Shown here piece after piece: positions 42,193-51,927 of a DNA stretch of 64,000 nt (within the stretch, counting starts at the first letter, position 1; every line of letters starts with the position of its first letter). Both the position numbers and the translations under genes were made by a program. The stretch is from an uncultured Flavihumibacter sp. (lineage in GTDB: Bacteria; Bacteroidota; Bacteroidia; Chitinophagales; Chitinophagaceae): positions 1-64,000 of the forward strand of contig CABHOY010000015.1 of NCBI GenBank assembly GCA_902168105.1. The letters are read 5' to 3'. The notes beneath the pieces are model-generated. The model saw nothing but the letters and a program-made list of their open reading frames with translations. It was not told the origin of the DNA and ran no database searches.

Positions 42193-45100
42193 TTAATCCT
42201 CCGTTTTTCTCTTCACACTATCTTCCTTTTCATGCTGTTTCCGCTCAATTTCCTCCTGCCTGATAAATTCGGCCCTTCTGAAAGAGTCAATTAAACGCCG
42301 CCGGTTCTGCTCATTGAACAGTTCGGAGAACTTATTGTATTCGCGTACATAAGATATACCCAGACCCGCCTTGTTGCGGTTCACGAGGTTATATACATCG
42401 TAGTCAGATTTACTGAACGCATTGATACGGAGACGGCCTTCCGGTGTTAAGAGATACTCCGCCCGGAAGTCACCCGCAAAACGGTTAGCATTAGCCGATG
42501 TACTGGCCTTACCCCAATCGTAGTCCCCGCCCACATACAGCCTGATCCTGTTATTATAGAGGTTACTGGTCACACCCGCACTTACCTGGTTACGGTCAAG
42601 CGACGCATTATCCTGGCTGCCAATATTATATGCCCTGTAGTTTACATTAATACCAATACCGCTGTTCTTCAGCAGGGCGCCGGTAATGTTGTTCAGAATT
42701 GCCGATGCCTGCGCACTCAACGCCTGTCCTACACTGTTCTTACCTGTGGTAGCCACACTGGCCGCGCCGGCGGAGTTAGGATCTTCCGGCAGGAACTGGT
42801 TAAATAACAGCAAACCGGCCATTTGTTGCAGGGCCTTGTTCTGATCCTGGTTGATCTCCCTCAGTTTGGCCGCAACACCGCTTTCATAAGCGAGGGAGCC
42901 TACTTCCGGTAACTTGATCTCATAAGTGATGTCCGGCTTCATCAGCTCATTCCGGAGATTAATCAGGATGTCTACCGTTTCTGTACGGGTAGCTAGTTTA
43001 TCGCCCGCAGTAGAGGCACTGCCCACCAGGTTATATAAACTTACTTTAGACAGGTGGTATTTGGCGTGGATATCCACTTTGGCTTCTGTCGGATCTCCAT
43101 TCCAGGTAATGGAACTGTTCTTGTCAATGTCAAACTTCCAGCTGGTAAGCCTTTGCAGGGTGAAGTTATAAGACCCGTTATTGATCTCATAATTACCGAA
43201 CATGTTAAAGTCGCCCTCCGTGTTCACCTGGATCTGCAGGTTACCCGTACCATTTGCGGAGATCATATCGCCGGAGGCCGCGTCCATGATCACATCGATC
43301 TGTGCGTCAGGGGTAGCGGTAATATCCAGTTTCACATTCAGTTTTACGTTATCCTTCTTTTTTTTCTTGTCATCTTTCATCTCGGTTCCGTAAGACTTGA
43401 ACGTGATGTAATCTGACCGGCCAATGTCTTTACTATCAGACAATGGCAGATAGAAGTGCGTCGTCCTGCCCGGTCTGGCCTGTATACGCAATTGCAGGTC
43501 ATTCAGCGGACCCGAGAAATAAACCTTACCATCTGCAATAACATTCCCGTAAAACAGATCGCTGTCTGCCGCACCCGTATTCAGGAATACAAAGTTGCGG
43601 GCGGTAACGTCAAAGTCAAAGTTGAGGTTATTGAAATGGTCATGTGAAATATAACCACTGGCAGTGGCCCGGCTGTTATTCTTATCTACGATAAAGAAGT
43701 TTCCGAACTCAATAAGATTATCATCTATGTTCAGGTTAAGGCGGGGGATCGTATAATGTGTACCCAGGTACAATACTTTCACGCCTACACTATCCGCCCG
43801 CAGGTTGCCATGCACCGAAGGCTGCTTGGTGGTGCCGGCTATTGCCAGCTTACCTGATACCATTCCTTTCAGGTCTGTTACATAATCACTCACAAAACGG
43901 TCCAGCACACTGAGGGAGGTGCCGTTCAGTTCAACATTCGCTTCCAGTCTGTTATTGGTTTCAGAAACACCTACCAGTCCTTCTGCGAAGAAGTTTTTAC
44001 CCTTATTCTCCGACCTTACGGAGAAGGTGGCGTCACTTGTTTCCTGTTTATAGCCGCCTTCAAACGCCACCAGGCCTATCGAATCATTGTCGATGCGTAA
44101 TTCACTGAAAGTGATCAGCGATTCCACGTCCAGGTTATGTGTAGGATCTGATATATTGATGTTACCATTTGCGAAACCCTCTATACGCATGCTGGTCAGC
44201 TGGTATGGGATCACATCGGACAGGTTCAGGTTCTTCAGGTTTACAATGAACTTGGACTCGTCCGGGTTGAATTCATTGGTCTCTACTGTAATGCTTTGTT
44301 CATTCCTTGTTACCTGCAGGTTGTGGATGGTCAGGAAGTCCTTACTCCAGTAAATTTCATTACCAGGCGTAACATTCCATTGCCGCTCGTTTACGGTAAA
44401 GGCGCTGTTAAGGAAGCTTACTTTCATACCATCCGCCACGGTAATAACCCTGGCATAAAAACCATCCAGTGAGGAGGAGTCTATCGCCTGCAGGTCCACT
44501 TTAATATAGGACGTATCGCGTCCTGAATTGGCCAGGATGAGCGGATGCTGCAGCCATACCCGGTCGCCCGATGATACTTTCTCTATGCTGGTGCTGATGT
44601 CGATCTTATCGAAAGTGCCCGTGCTTTTCAGCTGAAGGCCCTCAAAATGGTAGTTCTTGTAAGAGGCCAGGGGGACACTGACGTTCAGGGCCAGGTTACC
44701 CTTGATGGTATTCAGCGCGCCTTCCACAGTTGAATTGTCAAACCCGGAAATATCTTTCGAAAATCCCCGGATCAGCTTATCGACCTGTCCCAGCTGAAAA
44801 GCAAAAGAGAAGTCCTGCTGAATATCGGCTTTGGGCGCATCAGGGAAGTAGCTGGGATAATATTTGTTTAGCAACAGGCGGAACGCATCCGGTAATTGCA
44901 TAAAACTATAGTTCCCCTTTACATAACCGCCTATCTCACTACCCTGGATGGACAGTACTTTCACATTGTTCTCCAGGTGGGTGGCTACGTTAAGGGAGTC
45001 AAACTCCAGCCTTCTCTTGTCTTTGAACAAAGACACATTGTATACCCTGGCAGACCCGTTGAAGTTATCGATGTTATCACCTGCGAAGTTGAGTGCCATT

Positions 45101-46989
45101 TTAGCCTGCATGACAATGGAATCTCCTGTCATCTTTAAGGCTCTCAGGTTAGCATGACGTATGTCTGAATCGAAGTCGAACACCGGTACACTGTCGTTGA
45201 AATCGATCGTACCGGCAAAATCCATATCCAGGTTAGGGTCATTAACCGTGAGGGAACCGTTAAAGAACTTACGGTTCATGTCTCCCTTTGTCTTGATATT
45301 ACTATAGTCGTAGCCGTTCAGGGTGATCTGCCTTACATCTGCATCTACATCTGCCTTCAGTGTTTTAAAGTTGAAACCCTCTCCGTTCAGTTTAGCACTG
45401 AGGGAGATGGTGGATAATTCCGGTACGTCCAACAGTGCGCCCACATTGAACGCATCTGTAGTCAGACTTCCCGAATAAACCGGCACATCCCTGTTTGTTT
45501 TGAAGTTGATATCCGAGTTCAGGTTACCGAGGTTGGTCTGGAATTTACCATATGCCACGAAGTCATTGACGAATCCTGTAAATGTACCTGCAAAGCGGAT
45601 GTTGGTCAGCCGGTCCAGTTGCAGCGGGTCCATGTTCTTCAGTTCAGGAGCGACACTGATGATGTCTGCGCCTGTGGTCAGCAGTTCTTCGGCGGTAAAG
45701 TCGATGTAGGTATCGTTGATAGCAGGAAGACCACGCATTTCCAGTCCTCCCTTCAGGCTTGTGGTATTACCCGATTGCAGCTGAATATTGGTCGCTTTCA
45801 GGTTGCTTACCGGGCCACGGGCATCGCCGCTCAGTGTAATTTCTCTTTTCCAGTCAGATAGTTCCGGTGCAAAATAGGCGATATCGTCGGAATGCAGGGT
45901 GCTGTTTACAATGTGCGCCCGCATGTATACCTCGTCCACATAACCATTCATGTCACTGATATCAGCATACTGCATTGTATAGTAGTCCCGCAGGTGGCTG
46001 CGGTTCGTGAGCAGGTCCATATGTGAGAACTCCATCTCTACCGGTGACATCTTAAATCGTGCTGTCAGCTTTTTTACCTCAAAACCGCTCCGCTCTTTCG
46101 TGTTCATGGTCAGGTCTCCCAGTATGCTGTCTTTTACCAGGCTGGTATTGGACAGGGAAAGGTCGATATTGTTAAAGCGGATATGATTAGGTGCAAAGTG
46201 GCCTGCCTGTACAGGAGTGGGATCTTCCAGGTCGTCCACGCCGAATATGCCGTCTTTGATGGATACCTCTTTCACCAGCAGTTTCCAGTTGGCACTATTC
46301 CAGCGAAGGGCAGGAATAGCGGCAGTATCCGTGAGCGGCTCCGCAGGTGGTGCAGGCCGTTTCTTACGGAGGGGAGAGGCAGGGTACCGGGAAATGATAA
46401 ACGTAGGTTTATCCAGTGTCAGCTCCTGGATATCAATATTATGCTGATTGAGGTCAATATTTTTAGCATCTACGTAAATGCGTTTAGCCGCCACACGCAT
46501 GTCTTCCCCGATCCAGGCGTCTATCTGGTTGATACGAACATTACGCAGATCGGTCTTGCGCAGATCAAAGGCAACGCCGCCACCGCCTTTTTTAGGCTTA
46601 CGGGTAGTATCCGGAGGAGTGCTGAATTCATCTATGATGAACTGGTAATTCCATACAGAATCATTCCGGCGGCGAACCAGGTTCACATCCGCATCTTCCA
46701 GGCCGATGAATTTTATAACGGGTTTGTCCTGGAAAAAGAACCAGTCAGTTATACGCAGTTGCAGTACACGGGCATAGAGCAGGGTATCTTTGTGCCTGTC
46801 TTCGATCAGTGTGCCTTCCAGCCGGAGACTGTTAAACAGCCGGATGTTGACATGGTCGATCTCGACTTTGGTCCTCAGTTGTTCAGACAGGCGTTCGGTA
46901 GCTTGATGTACCAGGAAGTTCTGGACCACCGGAATGTTCACCAGGACGCCTATCAGGATGATAAGCCCCAGTAAACTCAGGAAGATCAC
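42193..46989 (-). CDS. tamB: TamB-like translocation and assembly module protein (DUF490)
   Basis: 1598 residues from a GTG; the frame stays open about 20 codons upstream without an ATG, so the start is uncertain. One N-terminal hydrophobic span (LSLLGLIILIGVLVNIPVVQ) is followed by a very long region of repeating beta strands (AsmA/TamB type). The C-terminal TamB domain has NGSYNFTLQRLTSWKF, IDILINLRNELMKPDI-like strands and the barrel-like end GLGISYVREYNKF. A charged C-terminal helix (FIRQEEIERKQHEKEDSVKR) extends beyond the usual end. It anchors in the inner membrane and spans the periplasm toward BAM or lipid transport. Confidence 0.9.
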   Translation of the reverse strand: MIFLSLLGLIILIGVLVNIPVVQNFLVHQATERLSEQLRTKVEIDHVNIRLFNSLRLEGTLIEDRHKDTLLYARVLQLRITDWFFFQDKPVIKFIGLEDADVNLVRRRNDSVWNYQFIIDEFSTPPDTTRKPKKGGGGVAFDLRKTDLRNVRINQIDAWIGEDMRVAAKRIYVDAKNIDLNQHNIDIQELTLDKPTFIISRYPASPLRKKRPAPPAEPLTDTAAIPALRWNSANWKLLVKEVSIKDGIFGVDDLEDPTPVQAGHFAPNHIRFNNIDLSLSNTSLVKDSILGDLTMNTKERSGFEVKKLTARFKMSPVEMEFSHMDLLTNRSHLRDYYTMQYADISDMNGYVDEVYMRAHIVNSTLHSDDIAYFAPELSDWKREITLSGDARGPVSNLKATNIQLQSGNTTSLKGGLEMRGLPAINDTYIDFTAEELLTTGADIISVAPELKNMDPLQLDRLTNIRFAGTFTGFVNDFVAYGKFQTNLGNLNSDINFKTNRDVPVYSGSLTTDAFNVGALLDVPELSTISLSAKLNGEGFNFKTLKADVDADVRQITLNGYDYSNIKTKGDMNRKFFNGSLTVNDPNLDMDFAGTIDFNDSVPVFDFDSDIRHANLRALKMTGDSIVMQAKMALNFAGDNIDNFNGSARVYNVSLFKDKRRLEFDSLNVATHLENNVKVLSIQGSEIGGYVKGNYSFMQLPDAFRLLLNKYYPSYFPDAPKADIQQDFSFAFQLGQVDKLIRGFSKDISGFDNSTVEGALNTIKGNLALNVSVPLASYKNYHFEGLQLKSTGTFDKIDISTSIEKVSSGDRVWLQHPLILANSGRDTSYIKVDLQAIDSSSLDGFYARVITVADGMKVSFLNSAFTVNERQWNVTPGNEIYWSKDFLTIHNLQVTRNEQSITVETNEFNPDESKFIVNLKNLNLSDVIPYQLTSMRIEGFANGNINISDPTHNLDVESLITFSELRIDNDSIGLVAFEGGYKQETSDATFSVRSENKGKNFFAEGLVGVSETNNRLEANVELNGTSLSVLDRFVSDYVTDLKGMVSGKLAIAGTTKQPSVHGNLRADSVGVKVLYLGTHYTIPRLNLNIDDNLIEFGNFFIVDKNNSRATASGYISHDHFNNLNFDFDVTARNFVFLNTGAADSDLFYGNVIADGKVYFSGPLNDLQLRIQARPGRTTHFYLPLSDSKDIGRSDYITFKSYGTEMKDDKKKKKDNVKLNVKLDITATPDAQIDVIMDAASGDMISANGTGNLQIQVNTEGDFNMFGNYEINNGSYNFTLQRLTSWKFDIDKNSSITWNGDPTEAKVDIHAKYHLSKVSLYNLVGSASTAGDKLATRTETVDILINLRNELMKPDITYEIKLPEVGSLAYESGVAAKLREINQDQNKALQQMAGLLLFNQFLPEDPNSAGAASVATTGKNSVGQALSAQASAILNNITGALLKNSGIGINVNYRAYNIGSQDNASLDRNQVSAGVTSNLYNNRIRLYVGGDYDWGKASTSANANRFAGDFRAEYLLTPEGRLRINAFSKSDYDVYNLVNRNKAGLGISYVREYNKFSELFNEQNRRRLIDSFRRAEFIRQEEIERKQHEKEDSVKRKTED

Positions 46990-47109
46990 AGTTAATATTT
47001 TACGTACTTTTTTCAGACGGCGAGATTTAATCCGGCAAAAATAGTTGAATTACTTGATAGAACTATAAGAGAACGCAGAAGTGCCGGGTATCGTCTGTAA
47101 GTACGGTAA

Positions 47110-47994
47110 TTATAGCACAGGTTTAACTGTATATCCCTGTTTGCGTAAGAGTGCAATGACCCCCATGTTTCCACCCAAATGGCCCGCGCCTACGGCAAAG
47201 AAAGTGGATGCTTTACCAGCTTCGCTGGCAATGACGCCCGTCCAGTTGCGGTTACGGTTGTCCAGTAGCAACTCCCTGTAGTTAGCCATATCTTCTGTTT
47301 CATTGACCAGGTTGTACAATGACTGTATATCACCGTGTTTGTAAGCCGTCATCATCTGGTTGTATAAACGTACGGATTTCGCCGTATCAGTGACTGCCTT
47401 GAGTATCATTGCAGCTTCTTCCGTATCGGGAATGCTGTCAAAAAATGACACCTGTTCCAGCGCCGTTTCCAGGCCTTTCACCGGCAGCTGCTGTGCTTTG
47501 GCCAGCTTGATAAACTCACCTTCTGTCGACGCAGGGGCGTCACAGGTCGTGGCAAAGAACTTCCTGATCATGATGGAATAGATGACCAGGGGCTTTAACC
47601 TGTCCAGCTGCGCCAGTTCTATCTTAAGTGAATCCCGGAACCAGGTGGATAAGGTAACGTAATCATTATCAGTAAAGAGGGATTTGAAAGAGTAAGACTC
47701 GGGCATGAATACCGCTTTTTGCAAACGGCCGATCTCCTCCTTATCGTCAATGTTCACTTCCAGGTACAGCGATTTAGATTGTTTCACTGCATCAAGAGTT
47801 GCGGAAGAGAAGTGAAGGTCTTGTGGACAAATAGCATGTATGGTGCCATACAGCCACGAAGGGCTTTGCAGGCCTTTGCCGGATATTTCCCAGAGCAGGG
47901 AAGACTTTTCCTGGGGTTGTTGCTGGGCTTTGGCGGTTAATAACATCAGGCTGCAGGAAAGCAGCATGGGGATCTTTTTTAGTAACATATTCAT
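47110..47994 (-). CDS. TraB/GumN-family periplasmic protein
   Basis: 294 residues with a signal peptide (LLKKIPMLLSCSLMLLTAKA). The TraB/GumN signature is visible: LLWEISGKGLQSPSWLYGTIH near the start and FFAVGAGHLGGNMGVIALLR near the end, each with conserved His. The fold is related to a metalloprotease-like Tiki/TraB group (family knowledge). Substrate is unknown. The start overlaps the stop of the BioF-like gene (ATGA), implying translational coupling. Confidence 0.9.
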   Translation of the reverse strand: MNMLLKKIPMLLSCSLMLLTAKAQQQPQEKSSLLWEISGKGLQSPSWLYGTIHAICPQDLHFSSATLDAVKQSKSLYLEVNIDDKEEIGRLQKAVFMPESYSFKSLFTDNDYVTLSTWFRDSLKIELAQLDRLKPLVIYSIMIRKFFATTCDAPASTEGEFIKLAKAQQLPVKGLETALEQVSFFDSIPDTEEAAMILKAVTDTAKSVRLYNQMMTAYKHGDIQSLYNLVNETEDMANYRELLLDNRNRNWTGVIASEAGKASTFFAVGAGHLGGNMGVIALLRKQGYTVKPVL

Positions 47995-49037
47995 CTGTTT
48001 GTGAGTAATTTCTGGAGTACATACAAGTCCTCTTCCGAATGATGGGCAGAAACAACGATCCTGTTCACGGGAGGGCTATCCGGATTAGGATAACCAAAGG
48101 AAGAGATCATAATATCATGCTCCAGCAGGTATTTTTCAATCCCGGCACTATCCTTCAGCAGGAATATGGGGAGATGGAAGGGGTTGTGCAAATATCCGAT
48201 ATTTCCCGTCAGGGCCTCAAAATAACTAACGCGTTCCTGTAATAATTTCCGTTGCGTCTTATGCAGGGAAAAGCTCTGCAGGAAAGCCCATGCATTCGCC
48301 GGCATCATAGGTGTGGCGCCGGTAAATAATGGCAGCCTTTTGATCGCCGCAATATCCGCAGCATGTCCCGACACTACACCTCCCTCCGTACTGTATGCTT
48401 TGGCTAGAGAGGCCGACAGCAGATAACGTACCGGCGGGTGCTGCGGCAAAGTATGTACAATACCATTCCCTTCAGCTCCGATCACCCCAATGCCATGCGC
48501 ATCATCAATAAGGACCAGCACCTGCTTCTGCACCTCCTGCAGCCAGGAAAGATCATTGATGGTGCTGGTTAGCGGGTTCACACTATTGGTAACGACCACG
48601 AAGCTGTGATCAGGATGTGCGTTGATCTGATCCACCGTTGCCGCAGCCCAGGTAGCCCAGTCCTCTTTGGGAATAAGCGGTTGTCCCGTCCACAATGCAG
48701 GATGAGCGGAGGGTGCATATAACAACTGACCCAGGGTAGCGGCATATTGTACCGCTGCCTGTGATGCCAGGAAGCCGGATGAAAAAGTAGCCGACGCCTG
48801 CTGATGTTGTAACACTGCCAATGCATGCTCCAGCTCTTCGTACAGGTGCAGCCGTACATTGGCGATACGGGAGGAAATGAAAGTGCTCCCATACTCATCG
48901 ATGCCCTGCTTCAGCAATTCCTTAAAGGCCGGAAGCGCATGTAAACCCAGATAAGAAAATCCGGAAAAGAAGAGATATTCTTTTCCGGAAATACTTGTTT
49001 TGCCGGTAGGCGTTGTATGTGTGTATTGTACTTCCAT
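47991..49037 (-). CDS. BioF-like PLP-dependent acyltransferase, atypical
   Basis: 348 residues, shorter than typical 8-amino-7-oxononanoate synthase (about 385). Class II aminotransferase-like motifs: LFFSGFSYLGL, GSTFISSRI, VLIDDAHGIGVIGAEGNGI (PLP Asp and His) and the Schiff-base Lys in SASLAKAYSTEGGVV. It belongs to the alpha-oxoamine synthase family, but there is no biotin gene nearby, so biotin synthesis is not implied. Its neighbours are a lipoprotein and a TraB protein. Substrate unknown. Confidence 0.85.
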   Translation of the reverse strand: MEVQYTHTTPTGKTSISGKEYLFFSGFSYLGLHALPAFKELLKQGIDEYGSTFISSRIANVRLHLYEELEHALAVLQHQQASATFSSGFLASQAAVQYAATLGQLLYAPSAHPALWTGQPLIPKEDWATWAAATVDQINAHPDHSFVVVTNSVNPLTSTINDLSWLQEVQKQVLVLIDDAHGIGVIGAEGNGIVHTLPQHPPVRYLLSASLAKAYSTEGGVVSGHAADIAAIKRLPLFTGATPMMPANAWAFLQSFSLHKTQRKLLQERVSYFEALTGNIGYLHNPFHLPIFLLKDSAGIEKYLLEHDIMISSFGYPNPDSPPVNRIVVSAHHSEEDLYVLQKLLTNR

Positions 49038-49077
49038 GTTGCAGTAGCCTGTTTCACCGGTTGTCGATCACAGCCTG

Positions 49078-49506
49078 TTATTCAGCTTTCGTTTTCAGTA
49101 TAAAGTAATAATCGCCCGACTTCACTTTCATGTCAAAGTGTGTCGCATCCAGGTTTACAACAGTTACAAGGTTTTCTGACGACCGCAGTCCGTTGGCCGC
49201 TGTCACGGAAATAACCTTGCCATTGCTCAGTAATTTATACTTGCCTGAATCGGGTTTATTATCGATCGTAGCAATGAACAGATCATTGTCAAGGAACTGG
49301 TAGAACACGTTGGTATAATATCCTCTCTTCAGTTCTGTGGCCTGGTTGATCTGTGTAATGTCATAGGCTGTTCCCGGAGGGATCACCACATCGTATACCC
49401 GCCATTTCTTGTGTATCAGCAGGTCGTTGGTACGGCCGCTGTTACATGCGCTGAAAGTAAAGGCCAGTATGGCTGCGAATGTGATGGCCTGTAATCTGCT
49501 CTTCAT
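49078..49506 (-). CDS. Small lipoprotein, lipocalin-like (tentative)
   Basis: The start at 49506 (MKSRLQAITFAAILAFTFSA) gives a lipoprotein signal with lipobox FSAC; longer upstream starts lie inside the DUF1572 gene. The mature part of about 120 residues is beta-rich (HKKWRVYDVVIPPG, YQFLDNDLFIATID, DSGKYKLLSNGKVISV, HFDMKVKSGDYYFIL), compatible with a small lipocalin-like barrel. It starts 1 base after the DUF1572 stop, so it is in the same transcript. Confidence 0.8.
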   Translation of the reverse strand: MKSRLQAITFAAILAFTFSACNSGRTNDLLIHKKWRVYDVVIPPGTAYDITQINQATELKRGYYTNVFYQFLDNDLFIATIDNKPDSGKYKLLSNGKVISVTAANGLRSSENLVTVVNLDATHFDMKVKSGDYYFILKTKAE

Positions 49507-49507
49507 A

Positions 49508-50041
49508 CTATTGTTGTTTTTTTCCGAACATGTCCCGGTTAAAGTCCTGTGAGTGCCCTTTAGGGATGGACAGACTTTTCCAGTCACTCTTTTTGATCAT
49601 TTTACCAATGTACACAATTTGCCCTACATGATAAGGGATATGGCTTAGCTGCCTGTTAACGGCATCCAGCACAATATGCGGCTCACTACGGATATGAACG
49701 GTCTTCTCCAGGTCTTCCGGCTGTAACGCACCAATAGCGTCCAGCATACATTTCCAGCCGCTTTCCCACAGCTGAATGATCTCTTCTGCAGATGCTTTAT
49801 CCTCTTCAAATTCGATATCCCTGTTGCGCCAGGGTTTCTCCCCGTCGGACGTCAGGAAATCCGTCCAGCGGGAATGCATATTACCGCTCACATGTTTGAT
49901 GATGAGATAAATACTGTTAGGCTTTCCAGCCGGCTGCCAGTGCAGCTCTTCGCCACTGAGCTCCGCCAGTGTTTTGTCTCCGAGGGACTTATAATATGCA
50001 AATCGCTTAAGCACACTATCCAGAAAAACCTGTGCGATCAT
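49508..50041 (-). CDS. DUF1572 / DinB-superfamily protein
   Basis: 177 residues. A DinB-like four-helix layout with potential metal His residues in LIIKHVSGNMHSRW and LSHIPYHVGQIVYIGK. The pattern KSLSIPKGHSQDFNR near the end is typical of the DUF1572 branch in Bacteroidota. DinB-like proteins often act as metal-dependent transferases with low-molecular-weight thiols (family knowledge); no substrate can be assigned. It starts 20 bases after the gamma-glutamyltransferase stop. Confidence 0.88.
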   Translation of the reverse strand: MIAQVFLDSVLKRFAYYKSLGDKTLAELSGEELHWQPAGKPNSIYLIIKHVSGNMHSRWTDFLTSDGEKPWRNRDIEFEEDKASAEEIIQLWESGWKCMLDAIGALQPEDLEKTVHIRSEPHIVLDAVNRQLSHIPYHVGQIVYIGKMIKKSDWKSLSIPKGHSQDFNRDMFGKKQQ

Positions 50042-50061
50042 AAAAAGTAGTTTAATGAAGA

Positions 50062-51762
50062 TTAATAACCAGCAGCGCTGTCATCGCCGCGTTTATCGCC
50101 CGCAGCTTCCAGTTGTCCTTTATCATTTACTTTGATAACCTCTGTACGGCCTATAGGACTGTGAGGAACGATCTTATATCCCATCTGCCGTAAGCCTTGT
50201 AAAGGCGTATCATCAAAGTCTTCTTCCACATCTACCTGGTCAGGTAGCCACTGGTGATGGAATTTTGGCGCATCTACCGCATGTTGGGTAGGGATGTTAA
50301 ATTCAAGGATATTGAGGAGTGTCTGGAACACGGAAGTGATGATGGTAGAACCTCCGGGAGTGCCCGCCACAATATAAGGCTTATCTTTTCTCAGCACGAT
50401 GGTAGGTGTCATAGAGCTTAACATCCTTTTACCCGGAGCTACGGCATTCGCCTCAGTGCCTACCAGGCCGTACATGTTAGGCACACCGGGTTTTACGCTG
50501 AAATCGTCCATCTCGTTGTTCAGGAAAAAACCAGCGCCGCCTACTACTACCTTGCTGCCATAACCGCCGTTAAGAGTAGTAGTAACCGCTACAGCATTCC
50601 CTTCGCTATCCATAACGGAGAGATGCGTTGTTTCGTCGCTTTCGTAATATACTTTACCTGCACCTGTGGTATCGCTGGAACCGGCACGGTGCGGATCATA
50701 ATCTTCCATGCGCGATTGCAGGTAGGCAGGAGAAGTAAGCTGTTTTACAGGCACCTTTACAAAGTCAGGATCGCCTAAGAACTCAGCACGGTCGGCATAG
50801 GCCCGGCGTTCAGCTTCTATCATCACATGCATGGCGTTCACAGAATGAAAGCCCCAGGAGGCCAGCGGATATTTTTCCACCATGCCCAGCATCTGCTGCA
50901 GCGCTATGCCGCCGCTGGAAGGTAATGGCATGGTAACGATCCGGTAATTTTTATAGGGAAATGAAACAGCTGTTCTTTCCTTCGCCTCATATGCTTTCAG
51001 ATCGGCTGTCGTCATCAGTCCTTTACCACGTTTCATTTCTGCAACAATGAGCGCAGCAGTCTCTCCTTCATAAAAGCCTGCACGGCCATTATCCCTGATC
51101 CTTTTCAACGTGGTGGCAAGGTCTTTCTGCAGCAGGGTATCGCCTGCTTTCCATATTCTTGCACGTACAAAAACGTTGGGTTTAGTATTGAGCTTACTGA
51201 ACAATTCCTGTTGACTGTTCAGGCTTTTAGCTTCTCTTTCCGTAATGGCAAACCCTTTTTCTGCCAGCGTAATAGCAGGTGCTATCAGTTGCTGAATGGT
51301 CAGTTTTGCATAAGGGAGGGATGCGAATATACCTGCTACAGTACCGGGTACGCCCGCTGCAAGATGACCTTCCTGGCTGAGTGTTGTATTAGCATTGCCC
51401 GACTTATCAAGATACATGTCACGGGAAGCGGCAGCAGGCGCTTTCTCCCTGTAGTCGATAGCCAGGTTTTTCCCATCTTTAAGATGCGCAACCAGGAACC
51501 CGCCTCCTCCCAGGTTGCCGGCAGCAGGATATACTACGGCCAGGGCGAACTGGGTGGCGATTGCAGCATCTACTGCATTACCGCCCTGCTGTAACATCTG
51601 CAGGCCCGCCTGACTGGCCAGTGGATGTGCTGATACAACTGCGCCATGAGTGGCTGTGACACTTTTTTTAACTTGATAATGATAGGCGTCATTTCGGGCA
51701 GGTTGCTGGGCATAAGCTGTGCTGGCAAGGGTTATAGCCAGTAAAACAAAAGTCGTGCGCAT
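50062..51762 (-). CDS. ggt: Gamma-glutamyltransferase
   Basis: The start at 51762 (MRTTFVLLAITLASTAYAQQ) is an ATG directly before a signal peptide; the longer frame uses a TTG. About 566 residues. N-terminal substrate pocket GGNAVDAAIATQFALAVVYP, and the autoprocessing Thr in DETTHLSVMDSEGNAVAVTTT, followed by the GG motif YGSKVVVGGAGFFLNNEMDD and SSMTPTIV. It is a periplasmic Ntn hydrolase that cleaves gamma-glutamyl bonds (for example glutathione). It heads a minus-strand run with DUF1572, lipoprotein, BioF-like and TraB genes. Confidence 0.94.
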   Translation of the reverse strand: MRTTFVLLAITLASTAYAQQPARNDAYHYQVKKSVTATHGAVVSAHPLASQAGLQMLQQGGNAVDAAIATQFALAVVYPAAGNLGGGGFLVAHLKDGKNLAIDYREKAPAAASRDMYLDKSGNANTTLSQEGHLAAGVPGTVAGIFASLPYAKLTIQQLIAPAITLAEKGFAITEREAKSLNSQQELFSKLNTKPNVFVRARIWKAGDTLLQKDLATTLKRIRDNGRAGFYEGETAALIVAEMKRGKGLMTTADLKAYEAKERTAVSFPYKNYRIVTMPLPSSGGIALQQMLGMVEKYPLASWGFHSVNAMHVMIEAERRAYADRAEFLGDPDFVKVPVKQLTSPAYLQSRMEDYDPHRAGSSDTTGAGKVYYESDETTHLSVMDSEGNAVAVTTTLNGGYGSKVVVGGAGFFLNNEMDDFSVKPGVPNMYGLVGTEANAVAPGKRMLSSMTPTIVLRKDKPYIVAGTPGGSTIITSVFQTLLNILEFNIPTQHAVDAPKFHHQWLPDQVDVEEDFDDTPLQGLRQMGYKIVPHSPIGRTEVIKVNDKGQLEAAGDKRGDDSAAGY

Positions 51763-51927
51763 GCGTATGGATTTAATCTTCAATTGAGTATTTGCAACTT
51801 GTTTACAAAATGCGCTGTCAAATTAGTATTTTAGATAATAGACAGATCATCGTGCTTGTAGCAATAACGTAACCAAAAGAACAACTCAAAATTTAAAAAC
51901 CCAAATCTAAAATCTAAATCGAATCTT

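Noticed and set aside
46183..46974. 263-residue + strand frame within tamB
   Set aside because: Shadow of the TamB N-terminal region; composition is unlike a real protein here.
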